DNA of 46,315 nucleotides. Origin: Promethearchaeota archaeon Loki_b32 (GTDB lineage Archaea > Asgardarchaeota > Lokiarchaeia > Sigyniarchaeales > SOKP01). Shown here piece by piece: positions 25,835-35,499 of this stretch. How positions within the stretch are numbered: the stretch's first letter is position 1; the number at the start of each line of letters is the position of its first letter. Under the pieces are notes generated by a model. That model saw only the letters and a list, made by a program, of their open reading frames with translations, was not told the origin of the DNA and ran no database searches. The stretch is taken from positions 1 through 46,315 of the forward strand of contig NJBH01000006.1 in assembly GCA_005223125.1 (NCBI GenBank), read 5' to 3'. A program made the translations under genes and the position numbers.

Positions 25835-26863
25835 TTAAAATAATTTTGTAATTTCGTCAGTTTCTGTGTATTTAAGTGGTTCCTTTCTTCCATCTTCTTT
25901 TTTAACCACTAATCCTTTATCTCTAGGGGTAAATTTACCTATTTGTTCTGTAAATACTTGATTATCTCTAAGTAGCTCAATTAAATCTGATGAATCTTCT
26001 TGGTTTACAGCAATTAATAAGGATCCAGATGATAAAGTATTATATGGATTAAGATGAAATATTTCACTTAAAATTTTCGATTCTGGTAAAATTTGGATTT
26101 TACTTTCTTCAATTTCCACGCCTGTATTTGAAGCAATCGTCATTTCAGCTACACCTGTGTAAACACCACCTTCGGTAGGATCATGTATAGATTTTATTTT
26201 AAAATGGTTATTTGCCAAGAGAGCCTCGTTAAAAACACTTATTCCCGGGTTATAAAGGTAATCCTTGCATTTTTTTATAAAGTCATGACTGAACTTTTTA
26301 TTTATCAGTTCATTTTCTTTTTCACGTCCAATTATAGACGTACCTTCAATAAAAATACCTTTTGTTAGTATAAGTGCATCTCCGGGTTTTGCTCCCGATG
26401 TAAGTACAAGTTTTTTCTTCTCAACCTCTCCAATCAAAGACCCAACTATTATTGGTCTGTCAAGCCCAGGTGTAACTTCTGTATGACCACCTACTACAGT
26501 TATCTCCATTGATTTACATGTATCATGGATACTTTTAAAGATATTTTCGACAACTTCACTCGTAGTTATACTTTCCGGCAATAAAATTGTAGATTGAAAC
26601 CATTTTGGTTTAGCTCCTGTGCATACAAGATCATTTACATTCACAATTACTGCATAATAGCCAATCTCCTCAGTTGCAAAAGTAATTGGGTCTGTTTTAG
26701 CTACTAAATAATTAGGTCCTGGTATATCTATAACTGCGGCATCTTCACCGATTTTAGAACCCATAATTACCCTATTATCTTTTATTTCTATATTTGAGAG
26801 CAATTGAGCTAAAAAGTCGTGTTTAAGCTTTCCAAGATTAAATTTTTCATTAACTCTATTCAT
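25835..26863 (-). CDS. AIR-synthase-superfamily protein (HypE-like)
   Basis: A 342-aa member of the PurM/HypE/SelD/ThiL ATP-binding superfamily. Seen in order: GEDAAVID near residue 39, TDPITFATEEIGYYAVIVNV (metal and ATP-binding Asp and Asn), GGHTEVTPG, then GISVFNEALLA and HDPTEGGVYTGVAEM. The order and the HDPTEGG motif resemble HypE. The C-terminus ends TDEITKLF and lacks the PR-x-C tail that HypE uses to carry the cyanide group, so it is unlikely to be a standard hydrogenase maturation HypE. Archaeal HypE-like proteins without the tail are known but of uncertain function. Confidence 0.75.
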   Translation of the reverse strand: MNRVNEKFNLGKLKHDFLAQLLSNIEIKDNRVIMGSKIGEDAAVIDIPGPNYLVAKTDPITFATEEIGYYAVIVNVNDLVCTGAKPKWFQSTILLPESITTSEVVENIFKSIHDTCKSMEITVVGGHTEVTPGLDRPIIVGSLIGEVEKKKLVLTSGAKPGDALILTKGIFIEGTSIIGREKENELINKKFSHDFIKKCKDYLYNPGISVFNEALLANNHFKIKSIHDPTEGGVYTGVAEMTIASNTGVEIEESKIQILPESKILSEIFHLNPYNTLSSGSLLIAVNQEDSSDLIELLRDNQVFTEQIGKFTPRDKGLVVKKEDGRKEPLKYTETDEITKLF

Positions 26864-27097
26864 TGTTATAGTCTTTTTAGGGTTTCATGATTTATTAAAA
26901 TTTTGAGCAATTTATTAGTCAATTACCACTTTATAACATTTTTATTGAGTATTGGAATAAAATGGTTTTAATTTAGAATTATAATATGAATATGAATAAA
27001 TGCATCCATCATAATACTATAGGAACTAAAACAAATCTTCAACAAAAGCATGTAATTTAATTTATTTACACCCGAAAATTTAAAATCTAGTTCTTCC

Positions 27098-27676
27098 TTG
27101 AAAATAATAAGAAATAATCATTCACTTATAAAAAAGAGTGTAAGTAAAATGGGATTTGGTAAAGCATTTTTATTGAGTATAGTTGCTTTTGTTGGATTAA
27201 ATTTTATTTTTACAATAATTTATTTTGCTCTTGGTGATGGATTTGATGTTTTGTTCGATAACATTCAAGAGGCTCAACTAAGAATTCTATATTATTTATT
27301 TGGTTCAATTGTTAGTGCCCCATTTTTTATTTTTAATGTAACAATAGTGCAACCCTTTTTGGGAACTTTCGTTCTAGAGACTTTTATTTTTTGGTTAGGA
27401 TATTTGATTGCTCCTATCATTGCAGCGATTCTTGCAGGAAGGTTTGGTGAAAGTAAAATCCAATGTTTTGGCGGTTGGGCCTTAACAGCAATAATAAGTA
27501 CAGTATCAGTAATTATCGCAGCGTTTTTAAGCCCTATAACTGAAACCGAACTATTGAATTTGTACTTTTTGCTTGATTTTGATCACCTTCTTATCTTTGC
27601 AATCACAGGTTGCGTAATAAACATATTTTTCTATGGTTTCTTCGCTCTCCTTGTTTCTAAAATAGAGTATTACTAG
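27098..27676 (+). CDS. Hypothetical multi-pass membrane protein
   Basis: A 192-aa protein with four to five hydrophobic segments (about residues 23-45, 62-80, 88-112, 125-147, 160-185) and few charged residues between them. A short basic N-terminus is followed by KMGFGKAFLLSI. No transporter or enzyme motif is recognised. The TTG at 27098 gives the longest form; an ATG at 27149 (MGFGKAF) is an equally sensible start. It stands alone between the HypE-like gene and a 383-base gap. Confidence 0.6.
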   Translation: MKIIRNNHSLIKKSVSKMGFGKAFLLSIVAFVGLNFIFTIIYFALGDGFDVLFDNIQEAQLRILYYLFGSIVSAPFFIFNVTIVQPFLGTFVLETFIFWLGYLIAPIIAAILAGRFGESKIQCFGGWALTAIISTVSVIIAAFLSPITETELLNLYFLLDFDHLLIFAITGCVINIFFYGFFALLVSKIEYY

Positions 27677-28059
27677 TTTTAAGTTATAATTACTGAATTT
27701 CTCCTTTTTTTTATTTTTTCTACTTAAATAATATAAAGTCTGAAAATTAAGTTAATTCCTTAATTTTTAAATTAAATGATAAAAAAATTTGTTTTATTTT
27801 TAAAGTTTAATTTAAATGTAATATTAGGAAGGGAAACAAAATTTTCAATCTTACATTGGATTTCGCCTTTAATAATCTTTTTTTTATAGAAAATTTGAAT
27901 TTTGTTATCCTTGTCCTCTCCTTTTTATTGTACTATTCTGAAAAATTCATACTCCACATTTTATACTTATATTAATGCGTTAATAGGATTCCCGCTCTTA
28001 AATTAATATAAGTAAAATAATAGTATTAGTAAAATTTAAGATATAAGGTCATTAATAGG
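27677..28059. other. Intergenic region, AT-rich, no gene
   Basis: No ORF of interest is present on either strand. The only structure I see is the perfect inverted repeat at 27964-28014 just before the next gene. Confidence 0.5.
27964..28014. repeat. Perfect 13-bp inverted repeat, 25-base spacer
   Basis: TACTTATATTAAT (27964-27976) is the exact reverse complement of ATTAATATAAGTA (28002-28014). The right arm contains a TATA-box-like TTAATATAAG, about 50 bases before the small gene at 28060. It may be an operator for a dimeric regulator or an RNA hairpin in the leader. Confidence 0.5.
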
Positions 28060-28395
28060 ATGAGTTCAGGAAAAATAGAGGGAAATTATTTTAAGAATGT
28101 TCAAAATAGTTTAATATCTGATGAATTAGCTATTTTTACTGACTGTATTTTACAAAAAAGTACTAATTTTGAATCTGAATCTTATAAAAAAGCATTAAAA
28201 AATGATTTTGATCTTGATTTAGAAAAGAAGGATGAGTATTTCATAGATAGTCATTTTAATATGATAAAGGAAATACATTTTATTTTAAAGAATTCAGCAG
28301 ATCTTACTCAAAATCAGAAATTTGCTTATTGTAATAGTCAGAGGTTTTTTATGAAATTGTATTTACAAAGAATTTCGAAAAAAATAGAAATATAA
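28060..28395 (+). CDS. Hypothetical small protein, 111 aa
   Basis: Soluble, helical and charged, with no family I recognise. AAGGTC ends nine bases before the ATG, a good ribosome-binding site, and a TATA-like inverted repeat lies upstream, so the gene looks real and separately transcribed. It converges with the acyl-CoA synthetase gene; the stops are five bases apart. Confidence 0.6.
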   Translation: MSSGKIEGNYFKNVQNSLISDELAIFTDCILQKSTNFESESYKKALKNDFDLDLEKKDEYFIDSHFNMIKEIHFILKNSADLTQNQKFAYCNSQRFFMKLYLQRISKKIEI

Positions 28396-28400
28396 TTGAA

Positions 28401-29849
28401 TTATATTTTTCTATTAGGGGAATTATGAGATTTTAAAAATTCCAAATAATCACATAAAAGGGAGAAGCTTTTTGCAGCATCCCTTAAAGAAAAGAAATAT
28501 AAAACTCTTTTTTTATGCAATAATTTTTTAGCAGAATTAAACCTTTTTGCGAGAGCACTGTCGTCAGCAATATTGGGTAAACAAAATGCATAAGGTTTTA
28601 AAGTTGATTCAAAAATTTTTATCATTCTATTAAAAACATGTCGATAGATATGATCTGGCCAAAGAGGTATCATAATTATATTTATATTTGGATCTTTAAC
28701 TACAATTTCAATACATTTAGTAAAAATATTTAAAATAAATCCAGATGCACCCAAATCAACAGGATTTTTAATATTTACGTTAACATATGGTAATACTTCA
28801 GCAATTTTGGATTGTGATTCAGGAGTCAACTCTGGAATTTTAAGATTTTGAGAAGCAAATAGATCTGTAATATTAACAGATGATCCTCCTCCAGGAGTAA
28901 TTATCCCTATATTTCTTCCTTTTGGAGAATATTTTGGATATAATAATTCGAAAGTTTTAATAGTATTCCAAAATTCTTCATTATCTTTAACAAGAATTGT
29001 TCCTGTTTGCTTAGCCATAGATTTCCATAACCTATCATTTGAAGCTATCGCTCCAGTATGGGAATATGCTGCTCGAGATCCGTCTTTCGTGTATCCTCCC
29101 TTCCATAATACTACTGGTTTAGATTTTGTTACTTTTCTCAGTTCTAAAAAAAATTCATGACCTGTTGCTGAACCAAAAGATTCTAAATAAGCTGCAATAA
29201 GAGTTGTTTTTGAATGTTGATGATAATGTCTTATTAAATCAACGCAATTTAGGTCAATTTGATTACCGAAACTAATACCATATCGTAATCTGATGTCTCG
29301 TTTATAACCTACATTAACTAATTGAGTAAAATGTCCTCCAGATTGTGACATAAATGAGACACCTCCATATTCCCCATTTTGTAAAGCAAATGTGAAAGCC
29401 ATCCCCGTTTCTGCATTTAATGGACCTAAACAATTTGGACCAATTATTCTTGTATTCGAATCTTTGATAATCTTTAAAAGCTCTAATTCTAATTGTTTTC
29501 CTTCAGGATCACCCGTCTCAGAAAATCCTGAAGCAAAGATGATAACCCATTTTATTCCTTTTTCTACACATTCTTTTAAAACATTTGGAATGAACTTTAT
29601 TTTTAAGGAAAGGTATGCAATATCGATGGGATTCGGAACATTTAAAACTGAAGGATAACACTTCCAGCCCAATATTTTATCGTACTTAGGATTTATGGGA
29701 TAAAAAGTTTCAGACCATATAGAATCCCTAAAAGCTGGTAAATACATCATTGATCCAAGCCTTGAGCTTTCTGATGCTCCAATAAATGCGATATGTTTAG
29801 GATAAAATAAGGAGTTAAGTTCTTCAAATCCAATTTGTTGCTTAGCCAT
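28401..29849 (-). CDS. NDP-forming acyl-CoA synthetase, alpha subunit
   Basis: This family makes ATP (or GTP) from acyl-CoA, phosphate and NDP at the end of archaeal peptide, sugar or fatty-acid fermentation; it can also run in reverse. The 482-aa protein has the CoA-binding Rossmann domain (KHIAFIGASES, residues 18-28), two succinyl-CoA-ligase-like domains (RIIGPNCLGPLN, SFMSQSGGHFTQL) and the phosphorylated His in AYSHTGAIAS (about residue 263). It lacks the ATP-grasp beta domain and no beta gene lies beside it, so the beta subunit must be encoded elsewhere. Substrate is not readable from sequence. Confidence 0.85.
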   Translation of the reverse strand: MAKQQIGFEELNSLFYPKHIAFIGASESSRLGSMMYLPAFRDSIWSETFYPINPKYDKILGWKCYPSVLNVPNPIDIAYLSLKIKFIPNVLKECVEKGIKWVIIFASGFSETGDPEGKQLELELLKIIKDSNTRIIGPNCLGPLNAETGMAFTFALQNGEYGGVSFMSQSGGHFTQLVNVGYKRDIRLRYGISFGNQIDLNCVDLIRHYHQHSKTTLIAAYLESFGSATGHEFFLELRKVTKSKPVVLWKGGYTKDGSRAAYSHTGAIASNDRLWKSMAKQTGTILVKDNEEFWNTIKTFELLYPKYSPKGRNIGIITPGGGSSVNITDLFASQNLKIPELTPESQSKIAEVLPYVNVNIKNPVDLGASGFILNIFTKCIEIVVKDPNINIIMIPLWPDHIYRHVFNRMIKIFESTLKPYAFCLPNIADDSALAKRFNSAKKLLHKKRVLYFFSLRDAAKSFSLLCDYLEFLKSHNSPNRKI

Positions 29850-30031
29850 TAACTAAATAAAATAATGAAATTTTTAAAAATTTTCTAAAGACTTAAAAAA
29901 TTAAAGCCAGATAAAAAGAGTTGGAGTCATATTTGTTTTGAAAAACCAAATTTTTAATTCAATTTACAACTAGACTACACATACTTAGTGAATATTTTCT
30001 ATAGAAAAAAAAAGAATTTGGAGAAATTGAA

Positions 30032-31486
30032 ATGGCTAGACCAAGTCCGTTAGAGATTTACGCCCTTTTGGATAAGTCAAATTGTAAAGATTGCGGTTAT
30101 GATACATGTATGGCTTTTGCGACGGATACATTGGAAAGAAAGGTAAAAGCTCAAGATTGTCCACATTTAATGCAGGATCCAAAACAATCAAAAAATAGAG
30201 AAAAGCTCATTAAACTTTTAACGCCTCCTCAAAAACCAGTTACTATTGGTATCGGAGAGAGAGCAGTTACAATTGGAGGAGAAGAAGTTTTAATGAGGCA
30301 TCAATTAACATTTTATAATCAAACGGCTCTTTTTGTTGAAATAGCAGATGATGATCCAGATTTAGGAGATCTTGTCAAATACCTTTCAGAACTTAAAATA
30401 GAGAGGATGGGAGATGTTCTTACTCTTAATGGAATTGCTTTAAGAAATGTATCTGGAGATAGAGATCAATTTAAATTAGCAGCTAAAAAGCTGACAGAAC
30501 TCTCAAATCTTCCAGTTATGTTGTGTAGCTTTAACACTGAAATATTATTAGCTGCTGCTGAAGAAATCAAGGATAAAAAACCTTTACTCTATGCTGTGAC
30601 AAAGAATACATGGGAACAGATAGGGAAGTTTGCGATACAAAATAACTTACCTGTTGTTATTGTATCTAGTAATTTAGATGAATTAATGTCTTTAAGTGCT
30701 ACTATGCAGAAATATGGTGTAAAGGAGATTGTTTTAGATTCAGGAACTTATTTTGGACCTGGAAATCTTTCTGTAACTTATGATAATATTATGCAATTAA
30801 GAACAGGAGCAATAAATAAAGAAGATGTAAATGCTTGCTGGCCTGTTATGGGTGTTCCTGCTGCTTATTGGAATCAAGTAAAGATAGGAGATGAGAAAGA
30901 GCTATGGGAACACCAATATCAAGAAGTAATAATGGGTGCTGTTATGGAATCTATAGATATAAATTTGATAGTTTTACATACGGGTCAGAAAAAGGAAGAG
31001 ATCTGGGCACTTTTAGCTTTAATGACATTACGGCAAAGTTTATTCTCTGATCCAAGAATATACCCTGCTGTAGATGCTGGCATTTATAAAATCGGAGAGC
31101 CCGATGATATGGCACCGATATTCGTTACAAGCAATTATAGAATGACAAAAATCCCCGTTGAACAGGATTTACAAGGAGCAAATCAAAATTGTTGGCTTTT
31201 AGTAGTTGATACTGAAGGAATAGGAATTGAAAGTGCAGTTGCGGGAGGACAATTTAGTGCAGGGGGAATAGCAGAAGCCGTTAAGGAATTTAAAGTCTTT
31301 GATAATGTAAAACATCGAGTTCTTGTTCTTCCAGGAATGGCTGCTCGTTTGAGTGGTGCTTTAGAAGATGAAGCTGACGCGTTTGTAGTAGTAGGACCTC
31401 GAGATAGTTCTGGGATCCTTAAATTTATGGATACTCAATGGAAACCCGAAGAATTCATGAAGGAATATGAATCTTGGGAAAAATAG
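30032..31486 (+). CDS. acsC: Corrinoid iron-sulfur protein large subunit (AcsC/CdhE), acetyl-CoA synthase complex
   Basis: The large (gamma) subunit of the corrinoid Fe-S protein that carries the methyl group to acetyl-CoA synthase in the Wood-Ljungdahl pathway. The N-terminal [4Fe-4S] motif is complete (C18, C21, C26, C43; NCKDCGYDTCMAF). A TIM-barrel follows and then a C-terminal B12-binding domain (GIESAVAGGQFSAGGIAEAV, VLVLPGMAARLSGALED). The length, 484 aa, is normal. ATG is preceded by TTTGGAGAAATTGAA. Unusually, none of the other acs/cdh genes are adjacent. It depends on cobalt, which links it to the ECF transporter at 7439-10137. Confidence 0.92.
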   Translation: MARPSPLEIYALLDKSNCKDCGYDTCMAFATDTLERKVKAQDCPHLMQDPKQSKNREKLIKLLTPPQKPVTIGIGERAVTIGGEEVLMRHQLTFYNQTALFVEIADDDPDLGDLVKYLSELKIERMGDVLTLNGIALRNVSGDRDQFKLAAKKLTELSNLPVMLCSFNTEILLAAAEEIKDKKPLLYAVTKNTWEQIGKFAIQNNLPVVIVSSNLDELMSLSATMQKYGVKEIVLDSGTYFGPGNLSVTYDNIMQLRTGAINKEDVNACWPVMGVPAAYWNQVKIGDEKELWEHQYQEVIMGAVMESIDINLIVLHTGQKKEEIWALLALMTLRQSLFSDPRIYPAVDAGIYKIGEPDDMAPIFVTSNYRMTKIPVEQDLQGANQNCWLLVVDTEGIGIESAVAGGQFSAGGIAEAVKEFKVFDNVKHRVLVLPGMAARLSGALEDEADAFVVVGPRDSSGILKFMDTQWKPEEFMKEYESWEK

Positions 31487-31487
31487 T

Positions 31488-31513
31488 ACTTTTTTCTTTT
31501 TTCTCTTTTTTTA
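31488..31513 (+). terminator. T-rich terminator after acsC
   Basis: Three closely spaced T runs (six, six and seven T) follow the acsC stop directly, a typical archaeal U-tract terminator. Confidence 0.45.
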
Positions 31514-31528
31514 GAATGATTTCAATTC

Positions 31529-32191
31529 TTATATTAGAAAATATATTATATCAACAGTCAAATCATTCACCGAATTTATGATCACTACTTTTCCAGTTTT
31601 TATTTCGTATAATTGCTTAGCGGAATGGTGTCCTGTCAATACTCCAATGAATGGACAATTTAAGTTATTAGAAAGTCTTACATCTTTTGGATGGTCTCCA
31701 ATGATTATTACTCTATATCCCGGATAATTCTTTTCTAAAATTATCTTTAATTTAGGATCAAGTTTTCCTAATTCCTTTCTATCTTCTGTTTCTCCCAAGA
31801 CATAATCAAAGTATTTCTGGATTTGTAGAATTTCTATTATTTTCTTTGCCATTTCCTGCTTTTTTGAAGTAATTACCCCTAGAGTAAAGCCAACATTTTT
31901 AAATTCTTTCAGTTTTTTCTTAACTCCCGATAAAAGCTTAGATTGATAAATACCCTCAATTCCGTAATATTCTCGAAAGGCAGAAGATAACTCTGAGGGA
32001 TTTAAATTGGAAACTTTAGAAAACATTTCATCCAAAGGAGTTCCAATCATTGCTTCAATTTCTTCCCGATTCAACTCAGGGAGCGTAAATTTTCTTAAAG
32101 CATAATTAAAAGACTTTACGATCCCTTTCCTATTGTTAATTAGGGTATTATCTAAGTCAAAACTTAAAATAATCTTCACTGTTTTTTTCAT
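31529..32191 (-). CDS. HAD-superfamily phosphatase (phosphoglycolate phosphatase-like)
   Basis: A 220-aa hydrolase with all four HAD motifs. Motif I is SFDLDNTLI (D12 nucleophile, D14 acid/base), motif II is VITSKK, motif III is the Lys before KLDPKLK, and motif IV is IIIGDHPKDVRLS. The cap is the small helical C1 type between motifs I and II, as in phosphoglycolate phosphatase and related enzymes. It probably removes phosphate from a small metabolite, damaged or otherwise. It converges with acsC; the T-rich tract lies between the two stops. Confidence 0.8.
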   Translation of the reverse strand: MKKTVKIILSFDLDNTLINNRKGIVKSFNYALRKFTLPELNREEIEAMIGTPLDEMFSKVSNLNPSELSSAFREYYGIEGIYQSKLLSGVKKKLKEFKNVGFTLGVITSKKQEMAKKIIEILQIQKYFDYVLGETEDRKELGKLDPKLKIILEKNYPGYRVIIIGDHPKDVRLSNNLNCPFIGVLTGHHSAKQLYEIKTGKVVIINSVNDLTVDIIYFLI

Positions 32192-32277
32192 AATATAATA
32201 TGATCAGAAGAAATTGCTATATTTTAATTACTTGATTAAAAAGTATTGAAAAAAAAAGAAGATTGGGATTAAAAAAC

Positions 32278-33420
32278 TTACATTAATATCGTTAATAAGG
32301 GATCTCCTAGAAGAATCATTCCCATCGAATCAGGGTCACTTGGACCATGTAATGGATTCCAATACCATAATCTCATGGCTTCACCGAAGACCTTTCCTTG
32401 ATTTAATGGTGTATAAAAATAGCTATTCATTGTCATTCCACCTATCTTTGATGAGCCCACTATGGTCAAAGTATTATTAGAAAAGAGATATTGGGTTCCC
32501 AAATTATTTTGATATTCAAAATTAGCTGCTGAACATGCAAACAGATTGTAGAACAAAGCTTTAGTGTTAATATTTAGAACATCAGTATAATTTACTTTTC
32601 CTTCTGCACCATATCCACTTGGACCAAATAAATGCTCATATGGCCAAGAATGTGCAAAAACATGAATAAATTCATAAATATGTGTTAAACGAGTCTTATA
32701 ATCTGCTGCAGTTGTGCTGGTTAGTGAACTAATACAAGTTATGTTTGAATAAGCAGTCATATCACCAAGCCATTCGCTTGTCCATGCTGCCCAATCATCA
32801 TCAATATACACTAGTTGCGAATGAGGACGAGTAAGTTGACCCATTCGATAAGCATGATTTCGAGCAAAATAATCGCGATATGCTGTAAGATGATCAGTAT
32901 TATTCAAAGATTCAGGACATATTCTCCCTATCCAAATTTCAGGGTAAATATCGCCTGTACCATTATTATGAGTATCAAAAAGTTCATCAGTAGGATCATT
33001 ATCAACCAATTCACCATCCAAATCAGTCAAGTATAAATCGATTGGATAAGTCCTCCATAAAGTCCAAAAGCTATCGTAATACTGCATCATTGCTGAAGGA
33101 AGATCTCCAATTAACACAGCTCCAGCTAAACCCAGAGGTTGATTACTTGCATTTATTAAATCATATCTTAATGCAGTTACGTTGTTACTGGACCAATTTA
33201 TGATATCTACAGTGTATCCTTGATTAATAACGTCTTGTTTGTACTGTTCAATTTCAGAAGAGAGACTACTATAAATAGTTGAATTGACATAAAAATGAAT
33301 GTGAGTTTTTTGAGTAGAAGCTGGAGTTTTACTGAAAATAACCAATGAAAATGGAATAGTTACTCCTACAAATATTCCGCATAATATAACAACAAGAAGA
33401 TATTTTGTTTTTTTATTCAT
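32278..33420 (-). CDS. Secreted gingipain-like (C25-type) cysteine peptidase
   Basis: A 380-aa protein with an N-terminal signal or anchor helix (about residues 7-29). The mature part follows the caspase/gingipain fold: AVLIGDLPSAM, DLYLTDLDGELVDNDP, EIWIGRICP, then the catalytic His in HVFAHSW (H257) and Cys in NLFACSAANF (C296), followed by TIVGSSKIGG and MILLGDPLLTI at the end. These are the landmarks of peptidase family C25, with the catalytic pair in the expected order. It should act outside the cell. Length is shorter than bacterial gingipains, lacking adhesin domains. Confidence 0.75.
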   Translation of the reverse strand: MNKKTKYLLVVILCGIFVGVTIPFSLVIFSKTPASTQKTHIHFYVNSTIYSSLSSEIEQYKQDVINQGYTVDIINWSSNNVTALRYDLINASNQPLGLAGAVLIGDLPSAMMQYYDSFWTLWRTYPIDLYLTDLDGELVDNDPTDELFDTHNNGTGDIYPEIWIGRICPESLNNTDHLTAYRDYFARNHAYRMGQLTRPHSQLVYIDDDWAAWTSEWLGDMTAYSNITCISSLTSTTAADYKTRLTHIYEFIHVFAHSWPYEHLFGPSGYGAEGKVNYTDVLNINTKALFYNLFACSAANFEYQNNLGTQYLFSNNTLTIVGSSKIGGMTMNSYFYTPLNQGKVFGEAMRLWYWNPLHGPSDPDSMGMILLGDPLLTILM

Positions 33421-33589
33421 TTTTCATTCCTTTTTGAAACTTTAAATTACTCAAAAGGTCCACTAGATTAATTTGAAATATTTCTCGACTGATATCTCAT
33501 TAGTAGACTTTTTATATTAACATAAAGGATTAGTTTTAAATATTTAAGTATTTAAGACCCGCGTAAGTAGTCTATACAAAAGTGTCTAT

Positions 33590-35242
33590 TTAGTTTATTT
33601 TAAATCCTTTAAATAATTTCAAAAGATACATTATTTCTTCAGAGTTTTCGATTAGTCTTCTTAAATTGTAAGGGAAAATGGCCAATCCTACTTCCTTCCC
33701 ATTGGAAACTTGTTCGATCATTATTTTTATAATTTCTTTAAATTTTCTAACAGTATCACCTTCAATTTCTATTTCAGAGATAATTTCCCATGCTTTATCC
33801 AATTTTCCATTTAATAAACATGAGATAGAGGCAAGAACATAACTCTGAACTATATGCGAATAACCAATTTTTTTGAGGTTAGCTGCCCTATAATAATAGC
33901 GATATAAATTGTTTACCATTTCTCTTAAGAGGTAATCTTTGGCGTTATCTAACTGTTCATAAAATTTAATACTTTCTAAAATAAGAGTAGCTGCAGTAAA
34001 AAATTGTTTGTTTTTTAAATCTTCTTCTGCAATTTTATTTAATCCTCTAATAATTTGATTGAAAATACCAAATCTATTAAATTCTAATTCTCCTTCAATC
34101 GCAATATCATAAGCATTTAAATAACTCTCTGTAGACTCATTTATACTTCCGATCTTCCAAAAATTATCTCCTGCTTTTACAAAATGTTTGTAACTCATTT
34201 CAAAATTATCCATTTCTTTAAAAACATTAGCCCCATCAAAAAAATTTATAGCTGCTTGGTTAAAATCTTCTATCTTCTCAGAAAAATTACCAGCTAGCAA
34301 AAAACAAGAAGCACATTCAATTAAATTATTTTTTATATCAAGATAACATAATCCAGCTCCTCGGTAATATCGAGAGATTTTATGAAAATTTTCTTGGTTC
34401 TTTTCTAATGTTTCTGCTAGATCTATATATGCACCAGCTTCTTTTTTAGAAAAATTAGTATACTGGTCTTTTTCATCTAAAATTTTGTAGAGATTTTTTA
34501 ATATCTGATAAATCTGAGCTAATGTTAGATTATCGCTTGTTTCTTCATATTTAGTCGCTAAATTTGAGAAAAATTCTACTCCCTCCAATATAATATCTTG
34601 TGATTTGTTGTAATCGTCGATTTCCTCATAACAGGATCCAATTTGTTGGTATGAATAGGATAGCATATCATAAAAGTAATGAATTTTTGAAATTTCGATA
34701 ACTTTCTCGTAAAATTTTATAGCCTTCTTGAAATTAGATAATTTTAGAAATAAATCCGCGATATTTTGATAATTTTGAGCTAGTTTTCTAGCTTCATTAA
34801 ACTCTTTTAGAAGTTCACTCTCTTGTTTTAAAAATTTTATACTATTTAAGATATTTTTTTTCTCAGATTCTGAATTAATAATTTTTTCGCTGTAAATATC
34901 TGCAATTCGTAAATACAATTCAGCGATTTCATGTAATTTGGCTTGAAGTTTATAATCAACAATTAATTTTTTATATAATTCAATAATCTGGTTATACAGT
35001 TCGAGAGCCTCCGAGAAATCAATGTTTTCTACAATCTCTGCAACCGAGAAAAGAAATTCTCCAGCTTCAAAATATTCTCCAGATTGAGCAATATCATTAG
35101 CAAAATTAATAGAACACGAAAGCATCTCTTTTATTTTTTTATTTTTTTCTATTGGATCTGTTAAGCTTTGAATTTTGGATTCATAATTACGTATCTTATC
35201 TAAAAATTCAGTGTAATCTATGAATTCTTCTTCTTCAATAAT
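33590..35242 (-). CDS. TPR/SNAP-like helical repeat protein, apparent AUU start
   Basis: A protein of about 550 aa built of helix pairs of TPR or alpha-SNAP character (KAIKFYEKVIEISK, SYSYQQIGSCYEEIDDY, QAAINFFDGANVFKEM). Asgard genomes hold many such proteins, some likened to SNAP; function here is unknown. The first conventional start, ATG 35125, is internal: 39 more in-frame codons upstream read as normal protein (EEEEFIDYTEFLDKIRNYES). The only initiator there is ATT at 35242 (or 35239), five (or eight) bases after the strong Shine-Dalgarno GAGGAGATC (35256-35248). The in-frame TGA before it closes the frame. Confidence 0.75.
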   Translation of the reverse strand: MIEEEEFIDYTEFLDKIRNYESKIQSLTDPIEKNKKIKEMLSCSINFANDIAQSGEYFEAGEFLFSVAEIVENIDFSEALELYNQIIELYKKLIVDYKLQAKLHEIAELYLRIADIYSEKIINSESEKKNILNSIKFLKQESELLKEFNEARKLAQNYQNIADLFLKLSNFKKAIKFYEKVIEISKIHYFYDMLSYSYQQIGSCYEEIDDYNKSQDIILEGVEFFSNLATKYEETSDNLTLAQIYQILKNLYKILDEKDQYTNFSKKEAGAYIDLAETLEKNQENFHKISRYYRGAGLCYLDIKNNLIECASCFLLAGNFSEKIEDFNQAAINFFDGANVFKEMDNFEMSYKHFVKAGDNFWKIGSINESTESYLNAYDIAIEGELEFNRFGIFNQIIRGLNKIAEEDLKNKQFFTAATLILESIKFYEQLDNAKDYLLREMVNNLYRYYYRAANLKKIGYSHIVQSYVLASISCLLNGKLDKAWEIISEIEIEGDTVRKFKEIIKIMIEQVSNGKEVGLAIFPYNLRRLIENSEEIMYLLKLFKGFKIN

Positions 35243-35365
35243 TGTAAGATCTCCTCATAAAAAGTAAAACCTAAATATAGAAATTAATATAAAAATAAAA
35301 AAAATTGGATTTTTCTTGAAACTTAAAATTTGTATGCTTAATTATCTTAAATATGAAAATTTCTA

Positions 35366-35397
35366 ATGAGTTACTAAAATTTAACCTAGTAACTCAT
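35366..35397. promoter_or_regulatory. 11-bp perfect inverted repeat between divergent genes
   Basis: ATGAGTTACTA (35366-35376) and TAGTAACTCAT (35387-35397) are exact complements with a 10-base spacer. The element lies in the intergenic space between the TPR gene and the ThiS-like gene, which diverge from it. That placement suits an operator controlling one or both, or a leader hairpin. Confidence 0.5.
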
Positions 35398-35499
35398 CAA
35401 AAAGAAAAAATCACTGCGTTCTGAAACGAATAAAACTTAAGAAATAATATTAAATATTATAAAGATTATTTATTAAATAATTAAAAATATTAGGTGTTT

